Shown here in pieces: positions 1 through 8,511 of a DNA stretch of 64,000 nt; the first letter of the stretch is position 1, and every line of letters begins with the position of its first letter. A program made the position numbers and the translations under genes. Below the pieces are notes generated by a model. That model was not told where the DNA came from and did no database searches. It saw nothing but the letters and a program-made list of their open reading frames with translations. Origin of the DNA: Acidisarcina sp. (GTDB taxonomy: Bacteria; Acidobacteriota; Terriglobia; Terriglobales; Acidobacteriaceae); contig DATLIY010000008.1 in assembly GCA_035539175.1 (NCBI GenBank), positions 496,001-560,000 of the forward strand. Direction: 5' to 3'.

Positions 1-2
1 GC

Positions 3-281
3 AACACCCTGGGAATCGCGCTCGCGGTCATGCTGCTGGCCTTTCTAATGATGATCAGCCGCCGCATGGCAGTGACGCAGGTGATCGGGTTTCTTGCCAT
101 GGAGAATGGTCTGTTCTTTGCGGCGACAAGCGCCACCTATGGCATGCCAATGGTCATCGAGTTGGGCATCGCGCTCGACGTTCTGGTTGGCGTATTTATT
201 CTCGGCATTTTCTTCTTCCAGATCAGAGAGCAATTCGAGAGCCTCGATCTCAGCAACCTGGAAGCACTCAGGGAGGATTGA
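3..281 (+). CDS. HyfE-like hydrogenase-4 membrane subunit, 3' end only
   Basis: The reading frame is open from the left edge, so the gene starts outside the window; 92 codons are present. The visible part is two or three hydrophobic segments followed by a short polar tail (ends LEALRED), as expected for the C-terminus of HyfE, a small NuoK-like antiporter-type subunit of hydrogenase-4 and related membrane complexes. It stops one base before the GTG of the HyfF-like gene, so the two are translationally coupled. The family call leans heavily on the neighbours HyfF, HyfG and HyfI; the fragment alone is too short for a firm assignment. Confidence 0.7.
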   Translation, partial: NTLGIALAVMLLAFLMMISRRMAVTQVIGFLAMENGLFFAATSATYGMPMVIELGIALDVLVGVFILGIFFFQIREQFESLDLSNLEALRED

Positions 282-282
282 A

Positions 283-1734
283 GTGGAATTGCTTCTGGTA
301 TTAGGTTTGCCGGTATTGGGCGCGCTCCTGCTGGCCTTCTTCGGAGCGCGACGCTTTGCCGCGGACCTCAACGCCGGCATCAGCTTTGCCACCATGCTCG
401 CCGCCGCGTTTCTTGTGTTGCGTGTGATTCGTTACGGCACCATGTTGGCTGGCCATGAGCAGTTCCTGGTCGATTCGTTCAATGTGTTCCTGGTGGCGCT
501 CACGGCCTTTGTAGGGTTTACCACTGCACTCTTCTCCCGGCCTTACATGCGCATCGAGGAGGAGCACGGACGCCTGACCCCACGGCGGCTGCGTCTCTAT
601 CACAGCATGTACCAGCTCTTTATGGCTGCCATGCTGCTCGCGCTGATCACCAACAACATGGGGCTGCTGTGGGTGGCGATGGAGGCTGCAACGCTATCGA
701 CGGTGCTGCTGGTTTCTCTCTACCGCACGCGCGCCAGCCTGGAAGCAGCGTGGAAGTACTTCATCCTGTGCGGCGTTGGAATTGCGCAGGCTTTATTTGG
801 CACCATGCTGTTGTACTTTGCCGCGGAGCAGACGCTGGGACGCGAAGGAATGACCGCTTTGCTCTGGACTCACCTGAATGCCGTGAAGGGACAACTTGAG
901 CCACGGGTGTTGGGACTCGCATTTGTCTTTCTTCTGGTCGGCTACGGTACAAAAGTCGGGCTGGCGCCGCTGCATAACTGGCTGCCGGATGCGCATGCCG
1001 AGGGACCGACGCCAGTCTCCGCCGTACTCTCCGGGCTGCTGCTGAATGTGGCGCTCTACGCAGTGATTCGCTGCAAGGTTCTGGTTGAAGGCTCCATCGG
1101 CTCCTGGCTTCCGAGTCACATGCTGATGGGCTTCGGACTGCTCTCCGCGGTGCTTGGCGCCTTTTTCCTGTGGAGACAGCAGGACATCAAGAGACTCTTC
1201 GGTTATTCGTCGATCGAGCACATGGGCATCATCACGTTTGCCTTCGGGCTAGGCGGCCCGGTTGCCAACTTTGCCGCGCTGCTGCACATGACGGTGCATT
1301 CGCTCACAAAGTCGTCGATCTTTTTTGCCGCAGGGCATGCTTCGCAAACGGCAGGCACGCAGCGCATGGATGGGATTCGCGGGCTGGTTGGCATCAGTCC
1401 CACCATCGGCTGGGGGCTGATGCTGGGCTCGCTCGCAATTCTCGGGATGCCACCGTTTGGGGTGTTTGCCAGCGAGTTCCTGATTCTGACAACTGCCATG
1501 CGCGAGCATCCCTGGTCGACTCCCTTTCTGCTGGTCGCGCTCGGCGTGGCCTTTGCCGGTATCTTCCGGCGAGTTCAGCCAATGGTATTTGGCGAGAGCG
1601 ACGCTCAGCCTTTACCGCATTCGCCGGCGCTGGTGCCGGTCTTTGCCCATCTCGCAATGGTGCTTGTCCTGGGGGTGTATATGCCTCCTGCGCTCGCAGC
1701 GTGGTTCCGCGCCGCCGCCAGGTTGATCGGATGA
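283..1734 (+). CDS. HyfF-like proton-translocating membrane subunit
   Basis: This 483-residue polytopic protein belongs to the NuoL/M/N (Mrp antiporter) family. Typical segments are visible: TKVGLAPLHNWLPDAHAEGP (the lysine/histidine helix of the antiporter family), TPVSAVLSGLLLNVALY, YSSIEHMG and ILGMPPFGVFASEF. Length and ending agree with HyfF of hydrogenase-4 rather than the longer NuoL, since the lateral helix is missing. It should form part of the membrane arm that pumps or exchanges protons or sodium. The start is GTG at 283, directly after the HyfE stop; an earlier ATG in frame would overlap HyfE by almost 190 bases. Its TGA overlaps the next ATG by one base. Confidence 0.88.
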   Translation: MELLLVLGLPVLGALLLAFFGARRFAADLNAGISFATMLAAAFLVLRVIRYGTMLAGHEQFLVDSFNVFLVALTAFVGFTTALFSRPYMRIEEEHGRLTPRRLRLYHSMYQLFMAAMLLALITNNMGLLWVAMEAATLSTVLLVSLYRTRASLEAAWKYFILCGVGIAQALFGTMLLYFAAEQTLGREGMTALLWTHLNAVKGQLEPRVLGLAFVFLLVGYGTKVGLAPLHNWLPDAHAEGPTPVSAVLSGLLLNVALYAVIRCKVLVEGSIGSWLPSHMLMGFGLLSAVLGAFFLWRQQDIKRLFGYSSIEHMGIITFAFGLGGPVANFAALLHMTVHSLTKSSIFFAAGHASQTAGTQRMDGIRGLVGISPTIGWGLMLGSLAILGMPPFGVFASEFLILTTAMREHPWSTPFLLVALGVAFAGIFRRVQPMVFGESDAQPLPHSPALVPVFAHLAMVLVLGVYMPPALAAWFRAAARLIG

Positions 1735-3287
1735 TGCATATGTGGCCAGAGTTCCTCAAAGATCGACGCATCCCGCTGGCGGCCAATCTCCCCGCGCGCC
1801 GCATCAGCGTAGACAACAGCCAGCAATGGCTGGACGCGGCACGCGTGCTGCGAGCCTCCGAGGCGCAACTGCTGACGATGTGGGGGGCGGACGATCGGGA
1901 CCGCGACGGCTGCTTTCGCATCTACTCCGCCTATCTGCTGCCGCATGATCTGCTGGTGGTGGAGCACGTCATCGAAGAGACTTCCACTCCGGCCTATCCC
2001 AGCCTGGCAACTCTGTTCCCCGCGGCAGAGCGGATGCAGCGCGGCATCCACGACCTGCTCGGCTTCGCAACCGATGACCCGGATACACGAAACTGGCTGC
2101 GTCACGGTGGCTGGCCGGAGTCCCTGTTCCCGCTGCGGCGCGACGTGGATGCCGAGCAGTATCCCGTCGTCTCCGAACCGTATCCCTTTGTGCTGGTCGA
2201 GGGAGATGGCGTGCATGAAATCGCTGTGGGACCAGTCCACGCCGGTACTATCGAACCTGGCCATTTCCGCTTCTCCGTCGTGGGGGAGAAGGTTCTGCGG
2301 CTTGAGGAACGTCTCGGCTACACCCACAAGGGAGTGGCAAAGCGCTTCGAAGGCCTCTCGCAAACGAGCGGCCATCAACTGGCGGCGCGTCTCTCCGGTG
2401 ATTCTGCAGTGGCCTTCTCGTGGGCCTATTGCGCGGCGCTGGAGTCGATCGCCGAGATCCGTTGCTCCGCCCGGGCACTCACACTGCGAGCCCTTGCACT
2501 GGAGCATGAGCGCATCGCAAATCATCTTGGAGACCTCGGGGCACTCGGCAACGACGCCGGCTTCGCCTTTGGGCTCACCCAGTTCTCCCGCCTGAAAGAG
2601 GATCTGCTGCGAACGAACGTCCGCGTCTTTGGAGCGCGCTATCTCTTCGATTTCGTAGTACCGGGCGGAGTGGCCGTTGATCTGCCCGAGGATGGATATG
2701 GATTGCTGGTGGATTTCTACTTCACCTTGCAACATGCGGTCGCGGAGTTGCGCACCATCTATGACGAGCACGACGGCCTGCAGGATCGCTTTCGCGAGAG
2801 CGGACGGTTAGAGCAAAGCGTGGCGCAAAAACTTGGCGCGACAGGACTGGTAGGCAGGGCCTCCGGGATTGCTCAGGATCTGCGCGTCGATCACCCCTTC
2901 GCGCCCTACGATCAACTGGAACCGAATCTGATTGTGCAGCCGAAAGGCGATGTCGCGGCGCGCGTCCAGGTGCGCTTCGATGAGGTCTTTGAATCGATCC
3001 GGCTATGCCATGCGCTGCTGCGGGAGGTGCCCTCCGGCCCCATCCAGCAGACCTTTGCCCCGGCAGCGGCGGGGCGTCTGGGCATCGGCCTGATCGAAGG
3101 ATGGCGGGGGCCGGTGATGATTGCTCTCGAAGCTGGAGCAGAGGGTACAATCCGCCGATGCCATGCTCATGATCCTTCGTGGCAGAACTGGCCCTTGCTC
3201 GAGTACGCAATCCTCGACAACATCGTCCCGGATTTCCCGCTGATCAACAAATCATTCAACTTGTCCTATAGCGGACAGGACGGGTGA
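1734..3287 (+). CDS. HyfG-like hydrogenase large-subunit homologue lacking NiFe ligands
   Basis: This 517-residue protein has an N-terminal NuoC/30-kDa-like part (about residues 1-150) and a NuoD/hydrogenase-large-subunit part (about 165-517), with segments such as EERLGYTHKGVAKRFEGLS and EHERIANHLGDLGALG. In true group 4 hydrogenases the first motif is RxCGxC; here the equivalent residues (about 219-225) read RLSGDSA. The C-terminus reads DFPLINKSFNLSYSG with no DPCxxC motif. All four NiFe-binding cysteines are therefore absent. This matches the energy-converting hydrogenase-related (Ehr) class, which is built like complex I or hydrogenase-4 but is not expected to make or use hydrogen at this subunit. 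Its substrate is unknown. The ATG overlaps the HyfF stop. Confidence 0.85.
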   Translation: MHMWPEFLKDRRIPLAANLPARRISVDNSQQWLDAARVLRASEAQLLTMWGADDRDRDGCFRIYSAYLLPHDLLVVEHVIEETSTPAYPSLATLFPAAERMQRGIHDLLGFATDDPDTRNWLRHGGWPESLFPLRRDVDAEQYPVVSEPYPFVLVEGDGVHEIAVGPVHAGTIEPGHFRFSVVGEKVLRLEERLGYTHKGVAKRFEGLSQTSGHQLAARLSGDSAVAFSWAYCAALESIAEIRCSARALTLRALALEHERIANHLGDLGALGNDAGFAFGLTQFSRLKEDLLRTNVRVFGARYLFDFVVPGGVAVDLPEDGYGLLVDFYFTLQHAVAELRTIYDEHDGLQDRFRESGRLEQSVAQKLGATGLVGRASGIAQDLRVDHPFAPYDQLEPNLIVQPKGDVAARVQVRFDEVFESIRLCHALLREVPSGPIQQTFAPAAAGRLGIGLIEGWRGPVMIALEAGAEGTIRRCHAHDPSWQNWPLLEYAILDNIVPDFPLINKSFNLSYSGQDG

Positions 3288-3294
3288 GGTAAGC

Positions 3295-3807
3295 ATGTTT
3301 GACGTCCTTCTACACATCCTCCGCACGGGCAGGCTAACCGAGCCTCTGCAGGAAAGCGCCGATGCGGCTCCCGTAGTCAGCAGCGTGCAAAAGGATCTCC
3401 TGGCCATTCTGGGGCGTGCCTTGTGCATCCGCCATGTGGACGCCGGATCCTGCAACGGCTGCGAGCTTGAGATTCAGGCGCTGACCAATCCCTACTACAA
3501 CCTGGAAGGCGAGGGGATCCACTTTGTCGCCAGCCCACGGCACGCCGATCTGCTGCTGGTCACCGGCCCCGTCTCCGTCAACATGGAAGAAGCACTGAGG
3601 CGCACATACGATGCCATGCCCGATCCCAAGCTGGTGATGGCTGTGGGCGATTGCGGCGCGTGCGGAGGCATCTTTGGCGCCAGCTATGCCAGCCGCGGAG
3701 GAGTCGCGAGCGTCCTGCCCGTGAACCATACCGTGAGCGGATGCCCGCCCAGCCCGTCTGCGATTCTCACCGGCATTCTGCATACGGTTCGCACCACGCT
3801 GGCGTAG
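3295..3807 (+). CDS. HyfI/NuoB-like iron-sulfur subunit
   Basis: This 170-residue protein belongs to the NuoB/hydrogenase small-subunit family. It keeps the four cysteines for one [4Fe-4S] cluster: CNGC (C53, C56), GDCG (C120) and GCPP (C150). It would pass electrons between the catalytic HyfG-like subunit and the membrane arm. The start ATG is preceded by GAGGTAA, which overlaps the end of the HyfG-like gene, so the four visible genes form one operon. No HycF/HyfH ferredoxin gene follows it, so any such gene must lie upstream of the window. Confidence 0.85.
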   Translation: MFDVLLHILRTGRLTEPLQESADAAPVVSSVQKDLLAILGRALCIRHVDAGSCNGCELEIQALTNPYYNLEGEGIHFVASPRHADLLLVTGPVSVNMEEALRRTYDAMPDPKLVMAVGDCGACGGIFGASYASRGGVASVLPVNHTVSGCPPSPSAILTGILHTVRTTLA

Positions 3808-3832
3808 AGCATGGGTTCCCCGCTCGCAAGTA

Positions 3833-4615
3833 CTAAGCCTCGCGTCGAGTCTCAAGCTGGCGAAGCGTATGCCCAAAACTGATGGCGTGATGCTGATCGA
3901 CGTATCTGCGGTTTCGCGCAAACTGTTCTTCGCTCTGCGACAGGATGCCGCCTTTGCCGGCAAACGCGATCTTGTTCTCTCCATCTTCGGGATCGACGAC
4001 GATCACCTGTTCCGCGAAACTGCGGGAGATCCGGGCGATCAATGTCTTGAAGGGGCAATCGCACAGGTTGACCACCAGGATGCCGTCCGGGGCCAGTGCG
4101 TTGTAGCAATCCTGGTAGAAGCGCTCGCTGCATAACTGGGCAGGCTGCCCGCCAATGTCGAAGCCGTCCACGATGAGCACGTCAAACTCATCCTTGTGTC
4201 GCGCCACAAAGTCCGCTCCGTCCTCGCAGAAGATGGTGAACCTGTGATCGTCGCGCGGGATGTAGAAGTGATCCCGAAGCGCGATGACCTCCGGGCTGAT
4301 CTCGGCAACGCTGATCCGCGTGTGGGGCAGATAACGATGGCAGTATTTCTGGAGGGAGCCTCCGCCCAGGCCAATCATGCCGATGTGCCGGGGCCGCTGC
4401 TTGAAGAGTAGAAACCCCATGATGCTGCGGGTGTAACCCAGCATTAGCTGGTGGGGAACATCCACGTGCATCTTACTTTGCACCGCTCCGATCTCGAACT
4501 GCAGCGTCAATGTGCCGTCGTACTCATGCACAAAGGGCCTTGCGGTGGGGGGCGACATTGAGGAGTCGTCGTACTCGACCGGGGTGGGTTCGGCAGAACT
4601 CAATTCCATGTCCAT
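3833..4615 (-). CDS. Spermidine synthase-like SAM-fold protein
   Basis: The 260-residue protein has a Rossmann fold of the spermidine/spermine synthase family: GLGGGSLQKYC for the first glycine loop, VAEISPEVIALRDHF for the second strand and acidic ligand, FDVLIVDGFD, and LCSERFYQDCYNALAPDGIL. The family motif GGGDG is altered (GLGGGSLQ), so true putrescine aminopropyl transfer is uncertain; many bacterial members have unknown substrates. The gene lies tail-to-tail with the HyfI-like gene (25 bases apart) and head-to-head with the uptake hydrogenase operon, so it splits two energy-metabolism operons. Confidence 0.75.
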   Translation of the reverse strand: MDMELSSAEPTPVEYDDSSMSPPTARPFVHEYDGTLTLQFEIGAVQSKMHVDVPHQLMLGYTRSIMGFLLFKQRPRHIGMIGLGGGSLQKYCHRYLPHTRISVAEISPEVIALRDHFYIPRDDHRFTIFCEDGADFVARHKDEFDVLIVDGFDIGGQPAQLCSERFYQDCYNALAPDGILVVNLCDCPFKTLIARISRSFAEQVIVVDPEDGENKIAFAGKGGILSQSEEQFARNRRYVDQHHAISFGHTLRQLETRREA

Positions 4616-4733
4616 AAATAGGTGTCTTCGGTAGATGTCCTAATAAATGCCTGCGTCTGCGCGGCATGCAACCACTTCGCGAGACAAGCTACTGACCAAA
4701 ACGGTTCTGCAGCACTTCCTCGTTTTACTTTTT

Positions 4734-4749
4734 TGTGATCGTTGTCACA
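4734..4749. promoter_or_regulatory. CRP/FNR-family operator, TGTGA-N6-TCACA
   Basis: The site is a perfect palindrome, TGTGA and TCACA separated by six bases, identical to the Escherichia coli CRP consensus core. It lies 80 bases before the hydrogenase small-subunit ATG and 119 bases before the divergent spermidine-synthase-like start, in the only space between the two genes. The regulator could be any Crp/Fnr-family protein with CRP-like recognition residues; none is encoded in the window. Confidence 0.6.
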
Positions 4750-4828
4750 TACAGGCATTTTCTTCGGGCACACACTTTCTTCCGTCGCTCCAAGTGTATC
4801 TCGGGGTTCTGATAAGGAAAGGCCTCCA

Positions 4829-5977
4829 ATGAGTTCTTCGGAAGAGTCGATTTATGATGCCCTGCTCCAACGCGGGGTTTCCCGCCGCCGTTTTATCGAA
4901 TTCTGCACGGCGATGACAGCAACGCTGGCCATTCCTTCCAGCTATGCGGCGGATATAGCCAAAGCGTTTACTGAGAAGAAGAAGCCCGTCTTAGTCTGGC
5001 TGGAGTTCCAGGACTGCGCAGGAAACACAGAGGCGATTCTGCGCTCTCCGCATCCCGTGGTGGCAGACATCGTGCTCGACGTGCTTTCGTGGGAGTATCA
5101 CGAGACGATCATGGCCGGAGCAGGAAAGGCCGCCGAAGAGGCGCTGGCTCGTGTGGTCCGCGAAGAAAAGGGCAAGTACATCGTCATGGTGGAGGGGGCG
5201 ATCCCGACCGCCGATGACGGTATCTACTGCACCATTGGCGGGCGAACGGCACTGAGCATTGTGCGCGAAGTGTGCGCCGGTGCAGCAGCCACGCTGGCGG
5301 TGGGAGCATGCGCCTGGGATGGCGGCATCGTAGCGGCGGCGCCCAATCCAACGGGAGCCGTGGGCCTGCAGGAGGCGGTGCCAGGCGTAAAGGTCGTCAA
5401 CCTTGGAGGATGCCCGCAGAATCCGGTAAACACCGTTGCGGTGCTGACCCATTACCTGACCTTTGGGGAGCTGCCCGCCCTGGACTCCTACAACCGGCCG
5501 CTCTTCGCCTATGGAAACATCATCCATGACCAGTGCGAGCGCCGGGCGCATTATGATGCGGGACGCTACGTGCAGATTTGGGGAGACGAAGGCCATCGCA
5601 AAGGATGGTGTCTCTACAAGATGGGCTGCAAAGGGCCCGAGGCCACCTATAACTGCCCCACGGTGCGCTATAACGATGCCACGAGCTGGCCGGTTAAGGC
5701 TGGTCATGGCTGCATCGCCTGTGCGTCGCACCGCTTCTGGGATACCCGCTCCCCCTTCTACGAGAGACTTCCCAGTGTGCCGGGATTCGGCGTCGATGTA
5801 CCCGTGGGCAAGATCGGCGCGGCCGTCATCGGTACGGTTGCCGCAGCCACTGCGGTACACGGTGCGATCACGGCGTACCGGCTGCATGGACCGGGTGCGG
5901 CAGCACACGAAGCACGCGAGGCAGACAGGAAAGCCAAAGAGACAGCGGAAGCGAACTCCGCAGACAAGGAAGACTGA
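4829..5977 (+). CDS. hyaA: [NiFe] uptake hydrogenase small subunit
   Basis: The protein has 382 residues. A Tat signal (SRRRFIEFC) lies near the N-terminus and a hydrophobic C-terminal anchor (GKIGAAVIGTVAAATAVHG) follows the catalytic domain, as in membrane-bound group 1 enzymes. Distal-cluster ligands (HDQC, WC, MGC), medial [3Fe-4S] ligands (NC, GHGC, IAC) and two proximal ligands (GACAWDGG, GGCP) are present. At the N-terminal proximal motif, normally CxxC, the sequence reads DCAGNTE, so the second cysteine is Asn. The start at 4829 follows the ribosome-binding site AAGGAAAGG; a start at 4742 would put unrelated residues before the Tat signal. It is the first gene of the hyaABCD-type operon. 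Confidence 0.9.
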   Translation: MSSSEESIYDALLQRGVSRRRFIEFCTAMTATLAIPSSYAADIAKAFTEKKKPVLVWLEFQDCAGNTEAILRSPHPVVADIVLDVLSWEYHETIMAGAGKAAEEALARVVREEKGKYIVMVEGAIPTADDGIYCTIGGRTALSIVREVCAGAAATLAVGACAWDGGIVAAAPNPTGAVGLQEAVPGVKVVNLGGCPQNPVNTVAVLTHYLTFGELPALDSYNRPLFAYGNIIHDQCERRAHYDAGRYVQIWGDEGHRKGWCLYKMGCKGPEATYNCPTVRYNDATSWPVKAGHGCIACASHRFWDTRSPFYERLPSVPGFGVDVPVGKIGAAVIGTVAAATAVHGAITAYRLHGPGAAAHEAREADRKAKETAEANSADKED

Positions 5978-5980
5978 TAT

Positions 5981-7690
5981 ATGGCACGTGTAGTGATTGA
6001 TCCAGTCACCCGAATCGAGGGACACCTGCGGATTGAGGCGGAAACCAACGGCCATGCGGTTACCGACGCATGGAGCTCCGGCACGATGTTTCGCGGCATT
6101 GAGCTGATCCTCCGCAATCGCGATCCGCGCGAGGCCTGGATCTGGGCCCAGCGAATCTGCGGCGTCTGCACCACGGTGCATGCTCTCGCTTCCGTCAGAG
6201 CCGTGGAAGACGCATTAGGCATAGAGGTTCCCGATAACGCCCGCATCATCCGCAACATCATCGCGGGCGCGCAAAACGTGCAGGATCATGTCGTGCACTT
6301 CTACCATCTGCACGCGCTGGACTGGGTGGACGTAACCCTTGCGTTGAAGGCAGATCCGGCGAAGACCTCGGTCATCGCGCAATCCATCTCGGAGTGGCCT
6401 AAGTCGAGCGCCGCCTACTTCAAAGGCGTGCAGGATCGCGTGAAGGCCCTGGTGGCGAGCAAGCAGTTAAGCCTCTTCAGCAGCGGATACTGGGGGCATC
6501 CGGCGTACACCCTGCCCCCGGAGGTCAATCTCCTGGCCGTCGCGCATTATCTTGAGGCGCTGGAATTTCAGCGGGAGTTCATCCGCATCCACGCCGTGCT
6601 GGGCGCCAAGAATCCGCATCTGCAGACCTACCTGGTCGGCGGCATGGCGGCGTCGATGGACAGCAACGAGCCCAATGCCACCATTAATCCCGAGCGCATC
6701 ACGCTGCTGGCAGAGCTGGCAAAGCTGGCGCAGACCTTTGTGCAGCAGGTTTACATCCCGGACGTGCTGGCAATTGCCGGCTACTATCGCGACTGGTTCA
6801 CCCGCGGCGAGGGGCTGGGCAACTTCATGGCCTATGGTTGCTACCCGATGGGCGGCATCCACGAAACCAGCAAATTCTTTATGCCGCGCGGCATCATTCT
6901 CGGGCGGGATCTCTCGACCGTACATCCGCTCGATCCGAAGAACGTGAGCGAGTACGTGTCGCACTCCTGGTATGAGTATGACGGCGGCAACGGCGTCGCC
7001 AAGCATCCGTCGGTCGGCCAGACGACTCCGAAGTACAGCGGGCCAAAGCCGCCATTCGAGCAGCTCGATACGGACCAGAAATATTCCTGGCTCAAGGCTC
7101 CGCGTTACGACGACAAGGCAATGGAGGTGGGTCCGCTGGCGCGCACACTGGTGGCCTATGCCTCCGGCAACGCAATTGTGAAGCAGCATGTTGACGCGGC
7201 TCTGGCGAAGTTGAACGCGCCTCCTTCCGCGCTCTTCTCCACCCTGGGCAGGATTGCGGCACGCGCCATCGAAGCGGAGATCATGGCGGATCAGTTGCCC
7301 CAGTGGATCGCAGAACTCGACGACCACATGGCCCACGGCGATGTGCAGATTCACTCCGGCGAGAAATGGGATCCGGAAAGCTGGCCAAAGCAGGCTCAGG
7401 GAGCGGGCTTCCATGAGGCACCCCGCGGCGCGCTGGGTCACTGGATCGAGATCGAGAACAAGGTCATCAAGAATTACCAGGCCGTGGTTCCCTCTACGTG
7501 GAATGCGGGGCCGCGGGATGCGCACGGGCAGAAGGGCGCCTACGAGGCTTCGCTCGCAGGAACGCCGCTGGCAGACCCGGCGCGTCCGGTCGAGATTCTG
7601 CGCACGATTCACTCCTTCGATCCGTGCCTGGCCTGTGCCGTGCATGTGGTCGATGCCAATGGGCGTGAATTCGAGTACGAAAAGCTCTGA
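5981..7690 (+). CDS. hyaB: [NiFe] uptake hydrogenase large subunit
   Basis: This 569-residue catalytic subunit oxidises H2 at the Ni-Fe centre. It has the N-terminal motif RICGVC (C60, C63) and the C-terminal motif DPCLACAVH (C549, C552, His555), with DPVTRIEGH at the N-terminus. The 14 residues after His555 are the extension expected to be cut off by the maturation protease once nickel is inserted. The gene starts three bases after the small-subunit stop. Length, Tat-dependent partner and b-type cytochrome place it in group 1 (respiratory uptake); I cannot fix the subgroup by eye. No hyp maturation genes occur in the window, so they must be encoded elsewhere. Confidence 0.95.
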   Translation: MARVVIDPVTRIEGHLRIEAETNGHAVTDAWSSGTMFRGIELILRNRDPREAWIWAQRICGVCTTVHALASVRAVEDALGIEVPDNARIIRNIIAGAQNVQDHVVHFYHLHALDWVDVTLALKADPAKTSVIAQSISEWPKSSAAYFKGVQDRVKALVASKQLSLFSSGYWGHPAYTLPPEVNLLAVAHYLEALEFQREFIRIHAVLGAKNPHLQTYLVGGMAASMDSNEPNATINPERITLLAELAKLAQTFVQQVYIPDVLAIAGYYRDWFTRGEGLGNFMAYGCYPMGGIHETSKFFMPRGIILGRDLSTVHPLDPKNVSEYVSHSWYEYDGGNGVAKHPSVGQTTPKYSGPKPPFEQLDTDQKYSWLKAPRYDDKAMEVGPLARTLVAYASGNAIVKQHVDAALAKLNAPPSALFSTLGRIAARAIEAEIMADQLPQWIAELDDHMAHGDVQIHSGEKWDPESWPKQAQGAGFHEAPRGALGHWIEIENKVIKNYQAVVPSTWNAGPRDAHGQKGAYEASLAGTPLADPARPVEILRTIHSFDPCLACAVHVVDANGREFEYEKL

Positions 7691-7707
7691 ACCGAGCGGA
7701 GGAAGTC

Positions 7708-8493
7708 ATGCAGCAGGCAGCAGTCCCGCTTAGCACTGGGAATCACAATTCCGACCATGAGGTCGTGCGTATCTACGTATGGGAGTTACCGGTGCGTCTG
7801 GCGCACTGGGGATTCGTCTGCTCCCTCATCGTTCTCGCCTGCACGGGCTACTACATGCACAACCCTTTCGTCGCCGTGCATTCCCGCACGGCGTGGGTGA
7901 TGGCAACCATTCGGTACGTCCATGTGCTCAGCGGCTGGGTGCTGCTGGCCTCGCTCCTTGTTCGCCTCTATTGGCTGTTCAAGGGAAACATCTGGGCCAA
8001 CTGGCGGGCCTTCATTCCGTTGACCGCACGCCAGCGGAAGAGTCTGCGCGGAGCCTTCCAGTACTACACGTTTCAGCGTGGCGAGCCCTTTCCCCAGATC
8101 GGACATAACACGCTGGCAGCGCTTACTTACCTCGTGGTTTTCGCAATCCTCGGCTGGGAGTGCCTGACGGGGGTCGTGCTCTACAGCGAAGTTCTGGGCA
8201 AGGGCATGCTGTACTCCCTGGTCGGTTGGATCCCTCGAATCATCGACATCCAGACCCTGCGCATGACGCACTACCTCTTCATGTTTCTTCTGATTGGTTT
8301 TGGAATCCATCACGTCTACAGCGCCATTCTGGTAGCACGCGAGGAGCGCAATGCGCTGATGGAGAGCATCTACACCGGCTATAAATTTGCCCCGGAGTCG
8401 CTGCTGGACGAAGAGATCGATGCCGCCTTATATGGCGGGGATTCGTCCGAAGCTGCGCATGCGGCCGTTGCCAACGCAGCGAAGGTACATTGA
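7708..8493 (+). CDS. hyaC: Hydrogenase b-type cytochrome subunit
   Basis: This 261-residue HyaC/HupC-family protein has four hydrophobic helices. Candidate haem histidines are seen in PVRLAHWGF, RYVHVLSGW, MTHYLF and IHHVYSA. It anchors the hydrogenase dimer to the membrane and passes electrons to the quinone pool. The ATG follows a strong GGAGGAA site 17 bases after hyaB. The last codons lie inside the first copy of a 17-bp tandem duplication that also carries the start region of the next gene. Confidence 0.92.
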   Translation: MQQAAVPLSTGNHNSDHEVVRIYVWELPVRLAHWGFVCSLIVLACTGYYMHNPFVAVHSRTAWVMATIRYVHVLSGWVLLASLLVRLYWLFKGNIWANWRAFIPLTARQRKSLRGAFQYYTFQRGEPFPQIGHNTLAALTYLVVFAILGWECLTGVVLYSEVLGKGMLYSLVGWIPRIIDIQTLRMTHYLFMFLLIGFGIHHVYSAILVAREERNALMESIYTGYKFAPESLLDEEIDAALYGGDSSEAAHAAVANAAKVH

Positions 8494-8511
8494 AAGCGAA
8501 GGTACATTGAA
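8478..8511 (+). repeat. 17-bp perfect tandem duplication at the cytochrome/protease junction
   Basis: The unit AGCGAAGGTACATTGAA occurs twice in a row (8478-8494 and 8495-8511). The first copy supplies the TGA stop of the cytochrome gene; the second supplies the GAAGG site and TTG start of the protease gene. Removing one copy would leave TTG and TGA overlapping as TTGA, a usual coupled junction, so the duplication turned an overlap into a 13-base gap. Confidence 0.9.

Noticed and set aside
1605-2771. 388-residue minus-strand frame opposite hyfF/hyfG
   Set aside because: It is an antisense shadow of clear hydrogenase-related genes.
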